Of a DNA stretch of 64,000 nucleotides, positions 24,197 to 34,751 are shown piece after piece (position 1 is the first letter of the stretch; the number at the start of each line of letters is the position of its first letter). The notes beneath the pieces are model-generated. The model was not told the DNA's origin. It did not search any database and worked only from the letters and a program-made list of their open reading frames with translations. Position numbers and translations under genes: made by a program. Location of the stretch: assembly GCA_032718865.1 (NCBI GenBank), contig JALUTQ010000007.1, positions 1,054,001-1,118,000 of the forward strand, in the 5' to 3' direction. This DNA is from Tilletia caries (lineage: Eukaryota > Basidiomycota > Exobasidiomycetes > Tilletiales > Tilletiaceae).

Positions 24197-24620
24197 TGTT
24201 GGAATGTTGCCCCGGCCCGAGCAGTCCGGTTCAGACTTGGCGGCGACGGAGGTAGCGGGACCAAGGGAGGAACAAGGTTCACACGGACAAGGGAGAGCCA
24301 AGGACTCTCGATCAGAGAGAAGGCCCCAGAATGGAGGAGGCAGTGAGGCACAGGCGAGACTGGAGTGGGACAAAGGCGCGAATCCGATCAGGCGGTGATG
24401 GATCACACTCACCCGTTAAAGAGGCATTCGCGATGTACTTCCTTCTCCCTGACTTCCATTCTAGCAATTCATTCAGTCAAGTCGTTCTACCCTTCATCCC
24501 TAGCAAAAGCAGGTCTGATACTGAACGCGAGCACCGAGTGCGGTCAAGCGCAAGTTCTCATTGGCAAGCTTAGAAGCCAGACCGGGTCAGCGGGAGCCGA
24601 CGCCGGGTCGAAATCTAACA
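24197..24620 (+). repeat. 5' LTR
   Basis: 424 bp, TG...CA ends, 423/424 identical to 32197-32620 by eye. Confidence 0.95.
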
Positions 24621-24882
24621 TGGTAGCTCCGCATCGTCTCAGCGCTGATCGCACTGGCGAGTGCTACAAGCCGCTGCCCCAAGAGCAGCGAACGGATAGC
24701 GTGGCCTACGGCACGCTCCCCGCCCCGCGGTCGGTCGCCCCAGCGCCGCCACACAACAAGGTCGAGGTCGGCATCCCCTTGGGGTTGACCACCTCCGTCG
24801 ACAAAGGGAATCTCCCTTCATCGACACCGACGCCCGGGGACGGTCAATGTCCCGGGCAAAGCAACTCGGAGCAAGCTCAGTC

Positions 24883-26183
24883 TAAGGATGTCGACCATCT
24901 CCGCGGTTTTCGCGGAGCTCCGCGTCTCCGCGTCTCCGCGGAGCAAATCTCCGCGAGTTTTTCTCCGCCGTCAGCCTCGGAGACGCTCGCGGAGACGAGC
25001 CAATCTCCGCGGAGACCTCCTTTCCGCCGGTCATTCATCGCGGAGGGAGATGTTTGTTCGGCTAAGCTGCCTGGAAAACAGCGGAGGGAGACGCTTCAGC
25101 TTGCTGCCAAAATCGCGGAGTTGCGGAGACGCTCGGCAAAAGTACCATCTCCGCGGCATCTCCGGCGTAACTCCGCGTCTCCGCTACTAAGTGATTCGTC
25201 TCCGTGAAAACCCCATGAAACTCCATGAAACCACATGAGACTCTGGAGTTTTAGCGGAGTTTTTGCGAGTCTCATCGATTGGAGAAAAGTCTCATGTCAC
25301 GTGCGGGAGTCTCAGGTCTGGGACAGGTCGCCGATCCTGGCCCCGGGCTAATCTCCGACGCACCCTCACTAGTCACTGCTCACTGGTGCCGAATCTTCAC
25401 CAGCTTCTCCTCCAGAACGGTCAAGGAAGGCTTCTATTAAATTTATGATACTCAAAAGAAAGATGCAAATGATCAGAGTAGTCGTTGGATCGTCGACCTT
25501 GAGGGAGATGAGTCACTTAGAAGCGGAGGAGGAGATCTGGGCGCTGGATTTTTTTCGCACCGGCTCGCACCGGCAACCTCGGTGAATGTCGAGCGGCTTT
25601 TCTCAAAGGCTGGGCACCATATGCCATATCACACCACTTCGTCACCAACCGAAGGTGGTCAAACTGGGACGAGTAGTTTCGAGGAATCGGCGGCTATGGC
25701 AGGACCCTCAAAGCATATACGGACGGATGCTGACGAGACCACAATATGAATGAGTGGGAATTCCGATGAGGAGGTTTTCGGAACACGAGCAGTAGATGCG
25801 TTGAAAAGACTTGTGAGTTTGTGACTGTTTAAAATTTCCAAATGCAAATGAATTTTCGACTGATTTTGATTCGCGGAGACGAGTCACTTAGTAGCGGAGA
25901 CGCGGAGTTACGCCGGAGACGCCAAAAAAATCGCGGAGGGAGATGCTGTATGAGGAGGACAGTCTATGGCGGCCGCGGAGGGAGACGCTCAGCCCCTACA
26001 GTTTCAAACGCGGAGACGGAGATGCCGTCAGAAGCACCAAAAATGGCGGAGATAGGCCGGAGCTCCGTGCAATCTCCGCAGCAAACACGGAGAAGAGACG
26101 GAGCTCCGGGAAAGTGGCACGGAGACGCCGCGGAGACGTGACGGCGGAGAAAATCTCCGCGGAGATCTCCGTCGACATCCTTA
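24883..26183. mobile_element. hAT-type non-autonomous element 1 (1,301 bp)
   Basis: Termini TAAGGATGTCGAC / GTCGACATCCTTA, flanked by the perfect 8 bp duplication GCTCAGTC (24875-24882, 26184-26191). Both ~320 bp flanks are dense with CTCCGCGGAG and GGAGAC words and form a long imperfect inverted repeat, for example 25156-25206 against 25873-25915. The centre keeps a fragment of a hAT transposase. Confidence 0.88.
25480..25749 (+). pseudogene. hAT transposase C-terminal (dimerisation) fragment
   Basis: The frame through 25567 reads APATSVNVERLFSKAG, the conserved core of the hAT C-terminal dimerisation domain, then runs to a stop at about 25749. No other transposase part remains. This fixes the superfamily of the surrounding element and agrees with its 8 bp duplication. 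Confidence 0.75.
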
Positions 26184-26667
26184 GCTCAGTCCCGAGCCGA
26201 GCTCGCCCTTCTGATCCGCTGGCTCAGCGATCGGCGACCCACGCCCTCGCCGGCCGGTCAGGACGTGGCCCAGCACTGGGTCTCCCTCGCCACCTTCCTT
26301 GAGTCCGACTGGAACGAGGTCGACTGGCAAGTCGTCGAATCCCGCGAGGACGGCTACCTTTACGCCCTCGAAGGATACTGGCATCGGATCCGCCATGCCA
26401 GGAAGCGGCCGCAGCTCTACGGCCTGCTCGCGGTTCCATCGGCACTTGTGGACGTCGAGCTCGACTCCGTATGCGCCCTTGCGAAAGCCATCTCTTCCGG
26501 CGACCGCAGCTCTGAGCTAGAGCTGGCCAAGCGTCTCACAGATCGAGAGCTGCAGCTCAAGACGGAGGCAGACGAGCAGCACCCTTGCTCGACCTGTCCA
26601 AGCCCTCCGGATTCCGGTCTCGACAAGGAGGAAGAAGGCGAACGGGAGGCTCCCCCTGTCCGCACGT

Positions 26668-27368
26668 TAAGGATCTTCCCGGAGTAGATCCCCGGAGCCC
26701 GGACTCCGGGGCGGCGCTCCGCTCAGCTCCGTCTGAGCTCTGGCCAGCTCCGCGCTCCGCAAAATTTCTGGTGATCAGCTGGAGAGCACTCCGTGCTCCG
26801 TCGAAGTTGCCGTTGCGCGCAAGAATCTACTCCGTGCTCCGTACATTTTTTTCACAGGCGGACTCCGTGCTCCGCAAAATAGCTCCGCGGACTCCGGGGT
26901 ACTCCGGGGGTGTCATAAAATGAGTCCAACATGGGCTCAGGAGAAGGTCAAATCTTATTGAAACAGTTCAATCGCAGCTTTAGAAGTCTATATCATTTCT
27001 TTCCAAGGGTTTACTGCCCCATAAAAGCTGAAATACACAGTATTTCGACCTGATTCGGCCGAGAAATCCCTCAAAAACCGGTCACGTGACTCAGTTTTTG
27101 GCCATCACGTGACCCACTTTGCCATCCCCGGAGCTCCGACGGACTCCGGGGTCTGCTCCGTGCTCCGGGGCTTTTTTGACAATGCCAGCAAACTCACTCC
27201 GTGCTCCGGGGCGTTGCAGTCATACCTTCGCGGAGTAGCTCCGCAAATCCAAAGCTAGTAAAAAATGCTCAAATCTCGCTCCGTGCTCCGTACCCGTGCA
27301 GAGCGTCCCCCGGAGTCCGCGGAGCTCCGGGGAATGCTACTCCGGGGCCTACTCCGGGAAGATCCTTA
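26668..27368. mobile_element. hAT-type non-autonomous element 2 (701 bp)
   Basis: Termini TAAGGATCTTCCCGGAGTAG in inverted orientation at both ends, flanked by the perfect 8 bp duplication CCGCACGT (26660-26667, 27369-27376). The interior is dominated by CTCCGTGCTCCG and CTCCGGGG words. A pair of CACGTG palindromes lies near 27,080-27,118. No coding capacity seen. Confidence 0.9.
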
Positions 27369-27544
27369 CCGCACGTACGGCTCCCTAATTCGAGACCTGC
27401 AGAAAAAGCACAAGTACAGCGCCCACGGCCAGGCAGCTGTTACGGACGCAGCCATCCGGCTCGCAACGGCCTCGGATTCCGCCTTGGAAGCCCAATGCGC
27501 AGCCTCGACGCGCAAGCACGTCTGTCTCGTGTGCTTCCGGGTCA

Positions 27545-30500
27545 ATGGACATGATTCCGACGATCCGCCGCATCTACGAGCAGAGAAGAGCCGAGTTGGC
27601 AGCAGAGACCGCCGCAGAGCGCCGCGACTGCCTCAGGTCGGATCACGGCAGCGAAAGTCTCAGCCCGTCGCCATCGGTCTACCGGCGGGACGGTGAGGCC
27701 AAGCCAGCTTCCGAAACCGCCGGCTGCAACGAGGATACGGCCTGCTCGCTCAGTAGCCCGAACACCGCGGCGAGCGACGGGCAAGAGATAGCGAGGATCG
27801 AGCCAGTCCAGTTCTCCACCGATGGAAGCCATCCCTCGGCTGAGGATCTAGGCTCCGCCCGCTTCGCCCCTCTTTCAGCGGTCGGCAGTTCCCCAACACT
27901 GGTCTCCGTCTCGGATCCAACCATGGGCGCGGAGAAGAAGAGCCCGCAGTATGAACCCTCACTGCTGCTCTTTCAATCCAGTCCGGATCAATCAGAGAAT
28001 CGTCACTCATGCAGTGTTGATTGCGGTGTGCCCTCAGGCATTCAAGAGGGGTTCGAGAATGTGCTGCCTGTCGAAGAGGATATCCCTCCCGACATATATG
28101 CATCTCCTTCACCTCCAAGTGGTGTACCGAATTTCTCCGACCTTCTTTTCGATTCAGTTTCTCACCACGATGTTCTCTGCCTGCCGTCGACACGAACAAC
28201 CACCACGTTCGCCATCGGCAAGAAGCAGGGCTGCACAGTGAACCGGTCATCACCATCGCCTGCCTCTATCAGGCTTGATGTTCCGGCCCCCGTGCAAGCA
28301 ACGGCGCACGGAAGCCCCAGCCTCCTTCTGTCGCCTTCCGTCGCCTTCGCTATCGGCTACGTTCCCGCCTCGGTCACTCAGCGAGCACCAGCCACCATTG
28401 CCCGAACGGACTCCCCTGGCGTCAGCACCGTCTCCGTTGCGGGCAGCTGGGAACAGCGCGCAGGTCTCCCTTCCGCGGTGTCAGCCAAGCCGCGTCTCAA
28501 GGCTCTCCAGCGGTTGTTCCTCTCGGCGAAAGCGAAACGCGACAGCATACAGTCGTTTCATCTCCGCCCGGCGCACCAGAACATTGCCCTCGGCAGTCTG
28601 TTCCTCGACGACGACCAGCAATCAGGAACATTGGAGTGCGGGACTCGCAGCACCGCGCCATCGGCATTCAAGGGTCCACTCGGATCAACCACAGGCGGAA
28701 CGAGCTCCTCATTCGCGCGGTCGGCGCCAATCAAGAAGGCCTCCGACAGGCGCTTCCTCCGTCCTGTCCAGCCCGCTGGCATGAAGTTGAGCTCGGCTTT
28801 CACCTCCCCGAGCACGTCACTCACGCCGCTAGAGCCAACAGGTCCGGGTCCTCCGTCATTCGGAGGGTATTGTGCAACGAGCTTTCCCGACGCCCCTTCC
28901 AAAACGACGTCAGCGTTGCATTACGCTTGTGATCGCTCGACGGCTCGAGGAGGGAGAGTTTCGGTCGACGAGCTTGGACGGAACATTGTTTCCAAGCTCC
29001 ATCGTACCGACATCGAGCAGTCGAGGATTACCACGGACCCGAAGCACCATTCTGGTATCGGAGTGCCCAAGCTCCCCGTCACTGAGCAGACGTACAGTGG
29101 CGGTTCTGCGATACAGCAACAGCAAGCAGGAGTCTCGCCCATGTCGCTCAAGGTCGGACGAGATCCACAAGGTGTTAAGGTATACGCTGCTTTGGACACT
29201 GTGGGTCGAACGGACAGCAGCTCGCTTGGATGGCAGCCTGTGCTGGAGGGAGAAGTGGAAGGTGGATCAGTGGTAGAGAGGGTGATGGCAGAGGGAGCGA
29301 TGACGGAGGGAGCGATGACGGAGAGAGCTGTGAAGGAGGGAGTCGTGGCTGGAGGAGATGAGGATGTGAAGCCGGTGGTGAAGGAAACGAAGCGGTTGGG
29401 TCCGCTTACGGAGGTGATTGTGCCTTGTGGTTCGATGCGAACGACGATGCAATCGGAGACGTGGTCTCAACCTCTACCACCACCACTCGCAACGAGGGTG
29501 TCTTACCGTCCCATCGTCGATCCCCAGTCGACGCCGCCCACAGAGTCGCAGCCCCGTTGTCCCTCACGAGCCGCGGCCTCGACTGATGCAGCAACGCCAG
29601 CAGCTTCAACACCCCCACCAGCAGCATCAAGCAACGCCCCGCGACCTTCCTGTCCAGGTGTTGGTCTCGAATCCCGCGAGGTGCAGCCCACGGAGTCGCG
29701 AAGGCGACCTCGAGCTGCTGCAGACGCTGCTGAAGGCGCAGTCAGCGTGTCACAAGTTTCCCGCCTCGGCGCCGCCGATCACAGCCACAGCGTCGTCAAG
29801 AGCTGCGGATCCTTCTTCAGCCCAGCTCAGCCACTGCAACGGCGATCGGCTGAGGCGGCTCTGGAAGCAGCGAGTCAGGGGAACGGGATGCAGTGGAGAA
29901 TGAGACCGGGGGGAGCTCAGCAGAGGGAGAGGCGGAATAAGGAGGGAGATCAACAGGACGGGATGGAGTCCATGCGATCGGTCCAGGAGGGAGCGCAGCC
30001 AGAGGGAGCGCAGCAGGAGGGAGCAACAGCGGATATGGCCGTGCACGCGAGCGGGACTGTCGCACTCTATGCGATATCACATGTCGACAGCGAGCGACCA
30101 GTTCCGACAGCGCGCGTGCGGAGATCAACAGCGTGCGCAAACACAACGGCCACCTGCTTTGCATTCCGAAACGAAGAAAAATCGCCACCACCACCCGCCA
30201 GCTCATCACCCGGATGCAGCGTGACCCTGAAATCGACAGCAGCGTCCTGGATACCGACATTCCTTTGCGTCTATGGTGACCTCAGCATCAACGAGGATCT
30301 CGCTGCCGCAGTCCCCTCGCACACACCTGTCCCAGCGATAACGGTGATCGCGTCTCTGTCGGCCAACGACACCGCTTGTCGGGACTCCCAAGAGTCTCAC
30401 CCTGGGCACGTGTCGATCTCTACACACGCCAGAACCATTACGGTGCCGCACCCACGCAGCTCGACGTTGGGTTCCACAACCAGCACCAGAACCGGCTACG

Positions 30501-31088
30501 TCCATTGCGTCGGTTCCGGTCGCCTCAGAGCAGTAGTCGTCGTGGGTGGCATGCGCATCAGCTCTGCGCCGAGCGCAGACGGCATGCAGATGTTCAAAGG
30601 AATATGCGTGCAAGGGTGTATGGAGCGGCAGGATCATTTTCGCAATGGGATGGTACGTGCGAACGATGCGGTGATGGTGCGGGGTACGAATGGAATTGGC
30701 CAGAATATGCCATCCATAATGGAGTACACCTTCGGTCAAACCCGGTTCACGATTGAGCACGCAACAGCAAACCACCAGCTGATCTCTTGGACAAAAACCG
30801 CGACGACGTCGACGGCTTGTTTTGGTGGTGGTCCACCGCCATTCCACATCGAGCATTTGGCAGAGCGGGGAATGGCTGCGGGCGACGGCCTGACTCGACG
30901 GAACGCATCAGCATTTCGACCAGCACCAAGCCCTCCGACCGCGCTTTCTCGCGCGACCGGCAAATCACACGCTTCCTCGAATCGTACGGCGATCCAGGCG
31001 CAAGATCATCACGTCGGCCCTTTGCTCTTCACTGTTAGCGCGACGGGCGACCACAGCGCGTCAGCTCGGCAGCATCGAGAGCCCTTCA
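27545..31088 (+). CDS. Long ORF of the LTR element, unrecognised product, interrupted at 3' end
   Basis: Open for about 1,180 codons, overlapping the gag-like frame by some 150 nt in the +1 frame, an arrangement like gag-pol. It is cut by hAT-type element 3 at 31088/31089; the same frame resumes at 31888 and runs into the 3' LTR near 32,197. Composition is rich in Ser, Thr, Pro and Ala, with short Glu-Gly-Ala repeats (EGAMTEGAMTERAV; EGAQPEGAQQEGA). I see no DTG protease, no YxDD-type polymerase motif and no HHCC integrase finger. Either a divergent structural protein or captured host sequence. That a frame this long escaped stops suggests recent selection. Confidence 0.5.
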
Positions 31089-31879
31089 TAAGGTTGTCCC
31101 CGGAGTAACGCGGAGAGCTCCGCCTCCGCACTTCCAAATTCCGCCGGAATTTTGACTTTCTGAGGCGAGCTCCGCCTCCGCAGACTAAGACAGAGCGGAA
31201 AAAAACCAGCTCCGCGTTCCGACGGAATTATACAAAAGTTGAAATCCCAGCTCCGCGCTCCGCGTTTTTTCTGTGCGTTTCCATAATGCTCCTCCGTGCT
31301 CCGTGTATGCGGAGCTCGGAATTCCGCGGAATTCCGTCGGAGCGCAGTGGTGGTATAAGTTGCTCTCAGAATGACTCTAATACACTCAGAGCTATACATT
31401 CACCATCCGACATTGTTGCGGTATTGACTCCAGTGCTATTTTTGAAGTTCTCAACGGATGATGATGCCTGTTTTATCCCCTGCGGGTGTCTCGAGGATGC
31501 CTATTTTTCTCGGAATTCCGCACTTTCCGCGGAAATTTTGCGGAATTCCGGCGGAGCGCACCCGAAATGAGGTCACGTGACCCTAATTTTTCGACTATCA
31601 CGTGACCTCACAGCTCCGTCGGAATTCCGCGGAAATTCCGCCGGAATTTTCACACAATTTTGACGACTCCGCGCTCCGCACTTTTTGGCAAGTAGGCCCA
31701 GGATTGGGCTCCGCCTCCGCACAAATTCCGGCGGAGTCCTCCAAGCGGACTCCGTGCTTTTTTAAGATCAAAAATTTCTCGAAAGTGAGCTCCGCGCTCC
31801 GCCTCCGGCGGAGCCCTCCGTCGGAGGAGTGCGGAGTCCGCAAAACCCCAGCTCCGCGTCAACTCCGGGGACAACCTTA
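31089..31879. mobile_element. hAT-type non-autonomous element 3 (791 bp)
   Basis: Inverted termini TAAGGTTGTCCCCGGAGT, flanked by the perfect 8 bp duplication GCCCTTCA (31081-31088, 31880-31887). The interior is packed with CTCCGCGCTCCG, GCTCCGCCTCCGC and GGAATTCCGCGGAA words and a CACGTG pair at 31,570-31,612. It interrupts the long ORF of the LTR element. Confidence 0.9.
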
Positions 31880-31887
31880 GCCCTTCA

Positions 31888-32196
31888 TGGCTATCGATTT
31901 GGTACATGACACGGTCGAGTCGCACGCCACGCATGACCATACGGTTCGCACTGTGCAACGCGCATTCCTCTGCCATCCAACCGTCGTCTCGAGGCACCAC
32001 CGACGGCTTTCTACAACTCATCGTCGCGGCGCCAACCAATCCGCCCACTCCGGATCGGTTTTCGAGCACGCTTTCAAGGCGACTGTCCGAGCCAAACTTG
32101 CCCACCCGCGACAGCAAACCGACTTCCCTTCCGCAGCAACTACGACACCATCTGCGGCCAACCAAGTCTTCCCTCTCGGTACGGTGCAGGAGGGAG
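31888..32196 (+). pseudogene. Displaced 3' end of the long LTR-element ORF, with polypurine tract
   Basis: Continues the frame of 27545-31088 beyond insertion 3 and stays open to the 3' LTR. The last nine bases, AGGAGGGAG, are a likely polypurine tract for second-strand priming. Confidence 0.55.
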
Positions 32197-32620
32197 TGTT
32201 GGAATGTTGCCCCGGCCCGAGCAGTCCGGTTCAGACTTGGCGGCGACGGAGGTAGCGGGACCAAGGGAGGAACAAGGTTCACGCGGACAAGGGAGAGCCA
32301 AGGACTCTCGATCAGAGAGAAGGCCCCAGAATGGAGGAGGCAGTGAGGCACAGGCGAGACTGGAGTGGGACAAAGGCGCGAATCCGATCAGGCGGTGATG
32401 GATCACACTCACCCGTTAAAGAGGCATTCGCGATGTACTTCCTTCTCCCTGACTTCCATTCTAGCAATTCATTCAGTCAAGTCGTTCTACCCTTCATCCC
32501 TAGCAAAAGCAGGTCTGATACTGAACGCGAGCACCGAGTGCGGTCAAGCGCAAGTTCTCATTGGCAAGCTTAGAAGCCAGACCGGGTCAGCGGGAGCCGA
32601 CGCCGGGTCGAAATCTAACA
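32197..32620 (+). repeat. 3' LTR
   Basis: 424 bp, followed by the target duplication GAGTG at 32621-32625. Confidence 0.95.
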
Positions 32621-33316
32621 GAGTGTGGCTGCATGCTCGGTTTTAGCCTTAAGCTCACATTTAGAGGCTCGCTGTTAAGTTTATTTTGCAGGTGAAAAAC
32701 AGGAGCTTAAATTCCCTGAAGCGGAGCAAGCGGAACAAGTGCCAAGAGCGCTTGGACAAAAGCTCGAGCTCCGACTTAGGGCCTGTACAGCTGCACCGTC
32801 CTATGACGCTGAAAGATATCACAAAACACAAAAATAGGAATCATCTGAAATGTGACGCAAAAGTCAAAAACAAGCCACGAGCCCGTACAGCTGACCACCT
32901 GACAGGATGCACTCACCAGCGTTCATCGGCTCACCACCAGGCCACTTCCTACCAGTCTCCTCACAGCGTACGCCTCTGCTAACTCCCTCATTTCTCTCCC
33001 GCGCAGTGACTTACAGCCCCTCATCATCTTCTGACTCTTCTCTTCAGGTGCGCGCTCCCTACCAGCCCCGTCTCCCACAGTCCCACCGCCCACGCCCACG
33101 CTCCTCCTCTGCCGAGGGTTGCGCCCGACGCCGCACGCCCGCACGCGCTTGAGTCTCGACTCTACGCTTTTCGACAGTTGGTCGACCTCCTCCCCCCGAG
33201 CCCCAGCCCACGACCCCACAGATTCTCTGCTTGTGAGCCATCATCCCTTACAGCTGCGACACCTGCTGCTGAGATCTCATAAAATAACCCTTCTTTACAC
33301 ACAGGAAGGAAGGAAT

Positions 33317-34654
33317 ATGGTTTACGACAGGAAAGGGCGATCGTACAGACACAAAGCGGCAACACTTGCAGGCGTTGCTGCTGCTTTATACGCCAATCGA
33401 TTCTTGATCAAAGAAGCAGGACACGCTCGATACGGCCATGGATACGCGAAAGTGAGGCAATGGCTCACCGCACGGGGATCTACTGGACGGGAAATGCTGG
33501 GGATGCGACCAGAGACGTTCCAAGAGCTTCTACGACTTCTCAAGGGTACTGGGAAGCTGTCAAACTCCAGAAATATCACTGCAACGGAGCGACTGGGAAT
33601 CTTTCTTTACATGAGTCGCTTTGCTACTTCATGTCGACAAGCAGCAGACGTGTTTGGACATAGCCCTGTGACGATAGGAAGGTCAGTAGAGACTGGAGGT
33701 TACGATGAACTCATGATTACTTTCATTGACGGTCTTTTTGAACATCGCAGATCATTCAAGATTGTCATTCGTGCCCTGCTCGATCCACAGCTATATCAGA
33801 AATACATCAGCCTTCCGTCCCGTCTCCAGGAAGTTCCCACGCGTATCAAAGAGGACCCAGCTCTATACTCGTTCTTCAAGACCGTTATCGGCGCGATCGA
33901 TGGGTCTCACGTCCCTGCCCATGCTCCCGTTCATATGCGCGATCGATTCTGGAATCGAAAAGGCTACACGTCTTTCAACGTGCTTGCCGCATGCGACTTC
34001 GACATGAAGATCATGTACATTCTGAGCGGATGGGAGGGCAGCACGTCAGACAGCTTTCTATGGAAAAAGGCACTCGGATCTGGTCTCCGCCTCAGAGGCA
34101 AGGAACGACTTCTGGGGGACGCGGGGTTTCCCCTGAGCCAAAGACTTTTGATTCCCTATCGAGGCGTGCGGTACCATCTCAAAGAGTTTGGTACAGGAAT
34201 GCAGCGGTGAGTACACATCCTTGATTCTCTACCCCCCATGGTCCCATGTCCATACTCCATACCTCGTCGCACGAACCTAGTCCTGACTGTCTTCTCTTCT
34301 CTCAGACCTCGCAATGCCAAAGAACTTTATAATAGACGTCACGCAGGAGCTCGCAATGTGGTGGAGCGTACGTTTGGGGTACTGCAAGCCCGCTTTCGGG
34401 TGCTCGTGGCAGGATGTAACTTTGACATCCAGACCCAGGCAGACATCTTCCCGGCCCTGGCCCTTGTCCACAACGTCATCCGAGAGCACGACCCAACAGA
34501 AGACCTCGACGCTCACTCTCAGGGACAGGAGCGGCGGGATCAGGGTCAGCAGCGAGGGGATCAGCATACTCAGACGGCCGAGGCACGTCGGGCGGCTATT
34601 TACCGCAACTGTATCTCTAACAAAATGTGGCAGAAGTACCGAACCCAAATTTGA
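33317..34654 (+). CDS. PIF/Harbinger transposase (DDE, HARBI1-like)
   Basis: Exons 33317-33681, 33751-34206, 34306-34654; 389 aa. The 69 nt intron 1 is a multiple of three and open, so its retention would also give a protein; splicing gives the natural junction TIGRSFKIV. Starts MVYDRKGRSYRHKAATLAGV. Harbinger signature: first Asp in VIGAIDGSHVPAHAP, second in LLGDAGFPLSQRLLIPYRG, Glu in RNVVERTFGVLQARFRVL, with the helix-turn-helix-like CRQAADVFGHSPVTIGRS upstream. It acts with the Myb-like protein to cut at TTA. The frame is intact. Confidence 0.9.
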
Positions 34655-34751
34655 AGCAATGGATTTGAAACATCAATAGGGACATAGTATTTGAGTGAAA
34701 GGACGAGGACATGATGAGTGGTGATGGAGGGAAACGAAGAAGGAAGTGATA

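Larger units (their letters stand above)
24620..27696 (+). pseudogene. gag-like ORF of the LTR element, split by two insertions
   Basis: Three segments, 24620-24882, 26192-26667 and 27377-27696, stay in one frame (1,059 nt in total) once two hAT-type insertions and one copy of each 8 bp duplication are discounted. The ATG overlaps the last base of the 5' LTR and the start of the primer site. The middle segment is helical and charged (HWVSLATFLESDWNEVDWQV; RIRHARKRPQLYGLLA). The last has a Cys pair in RKHVCLVCFRVNGHDS. Position and size suggest a Gag-like protein, but I recognise no capsid domain. As it stands the frame is interrupted twice and cannot be translated whole. Confidence 0.55.
24197..32620 (+). 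mobile_element. LTR retrotransposon with three nested hAT-type insertions
   Basis: Two 424 bp direct repeats (24197-24620 and 32197-32620) begin TGTTGG and end CTAACA, and GAGTG flanks the whole (24192-24196, 32621-32625). I see one mismatch between the LTRs (24283 A, 32283 G), so insertion was recent. TGGTAGC directly after the 5' LTR fits a primer site for initiator Met tRNA; the purine run AGGAGGGAG before the 3' LTR fits a polypurine tract. Discounting three nested elements leaves about 5.6 kb. I recognise no protease, reverse transcriptase, RNase H or integrase motif, so it is probably non-autonomous or extremely divergent. Confidence 0.9.

Noticed and set aside
24365..24619. Coding start inside the 5' LTR upstream of the gag-like ATG
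   Set aside because: The same frame appears in the 3' LTR, where it stops after a few more codons; it is LTR sequence, and the ATG at 24,620 fits the element structure better.
27545..31088. Reading the long LTR-element frame as a pol gene
   Set aside because: No protease, RT, RNase H or integrase motif could be found in any frame, so position alone is not enough.
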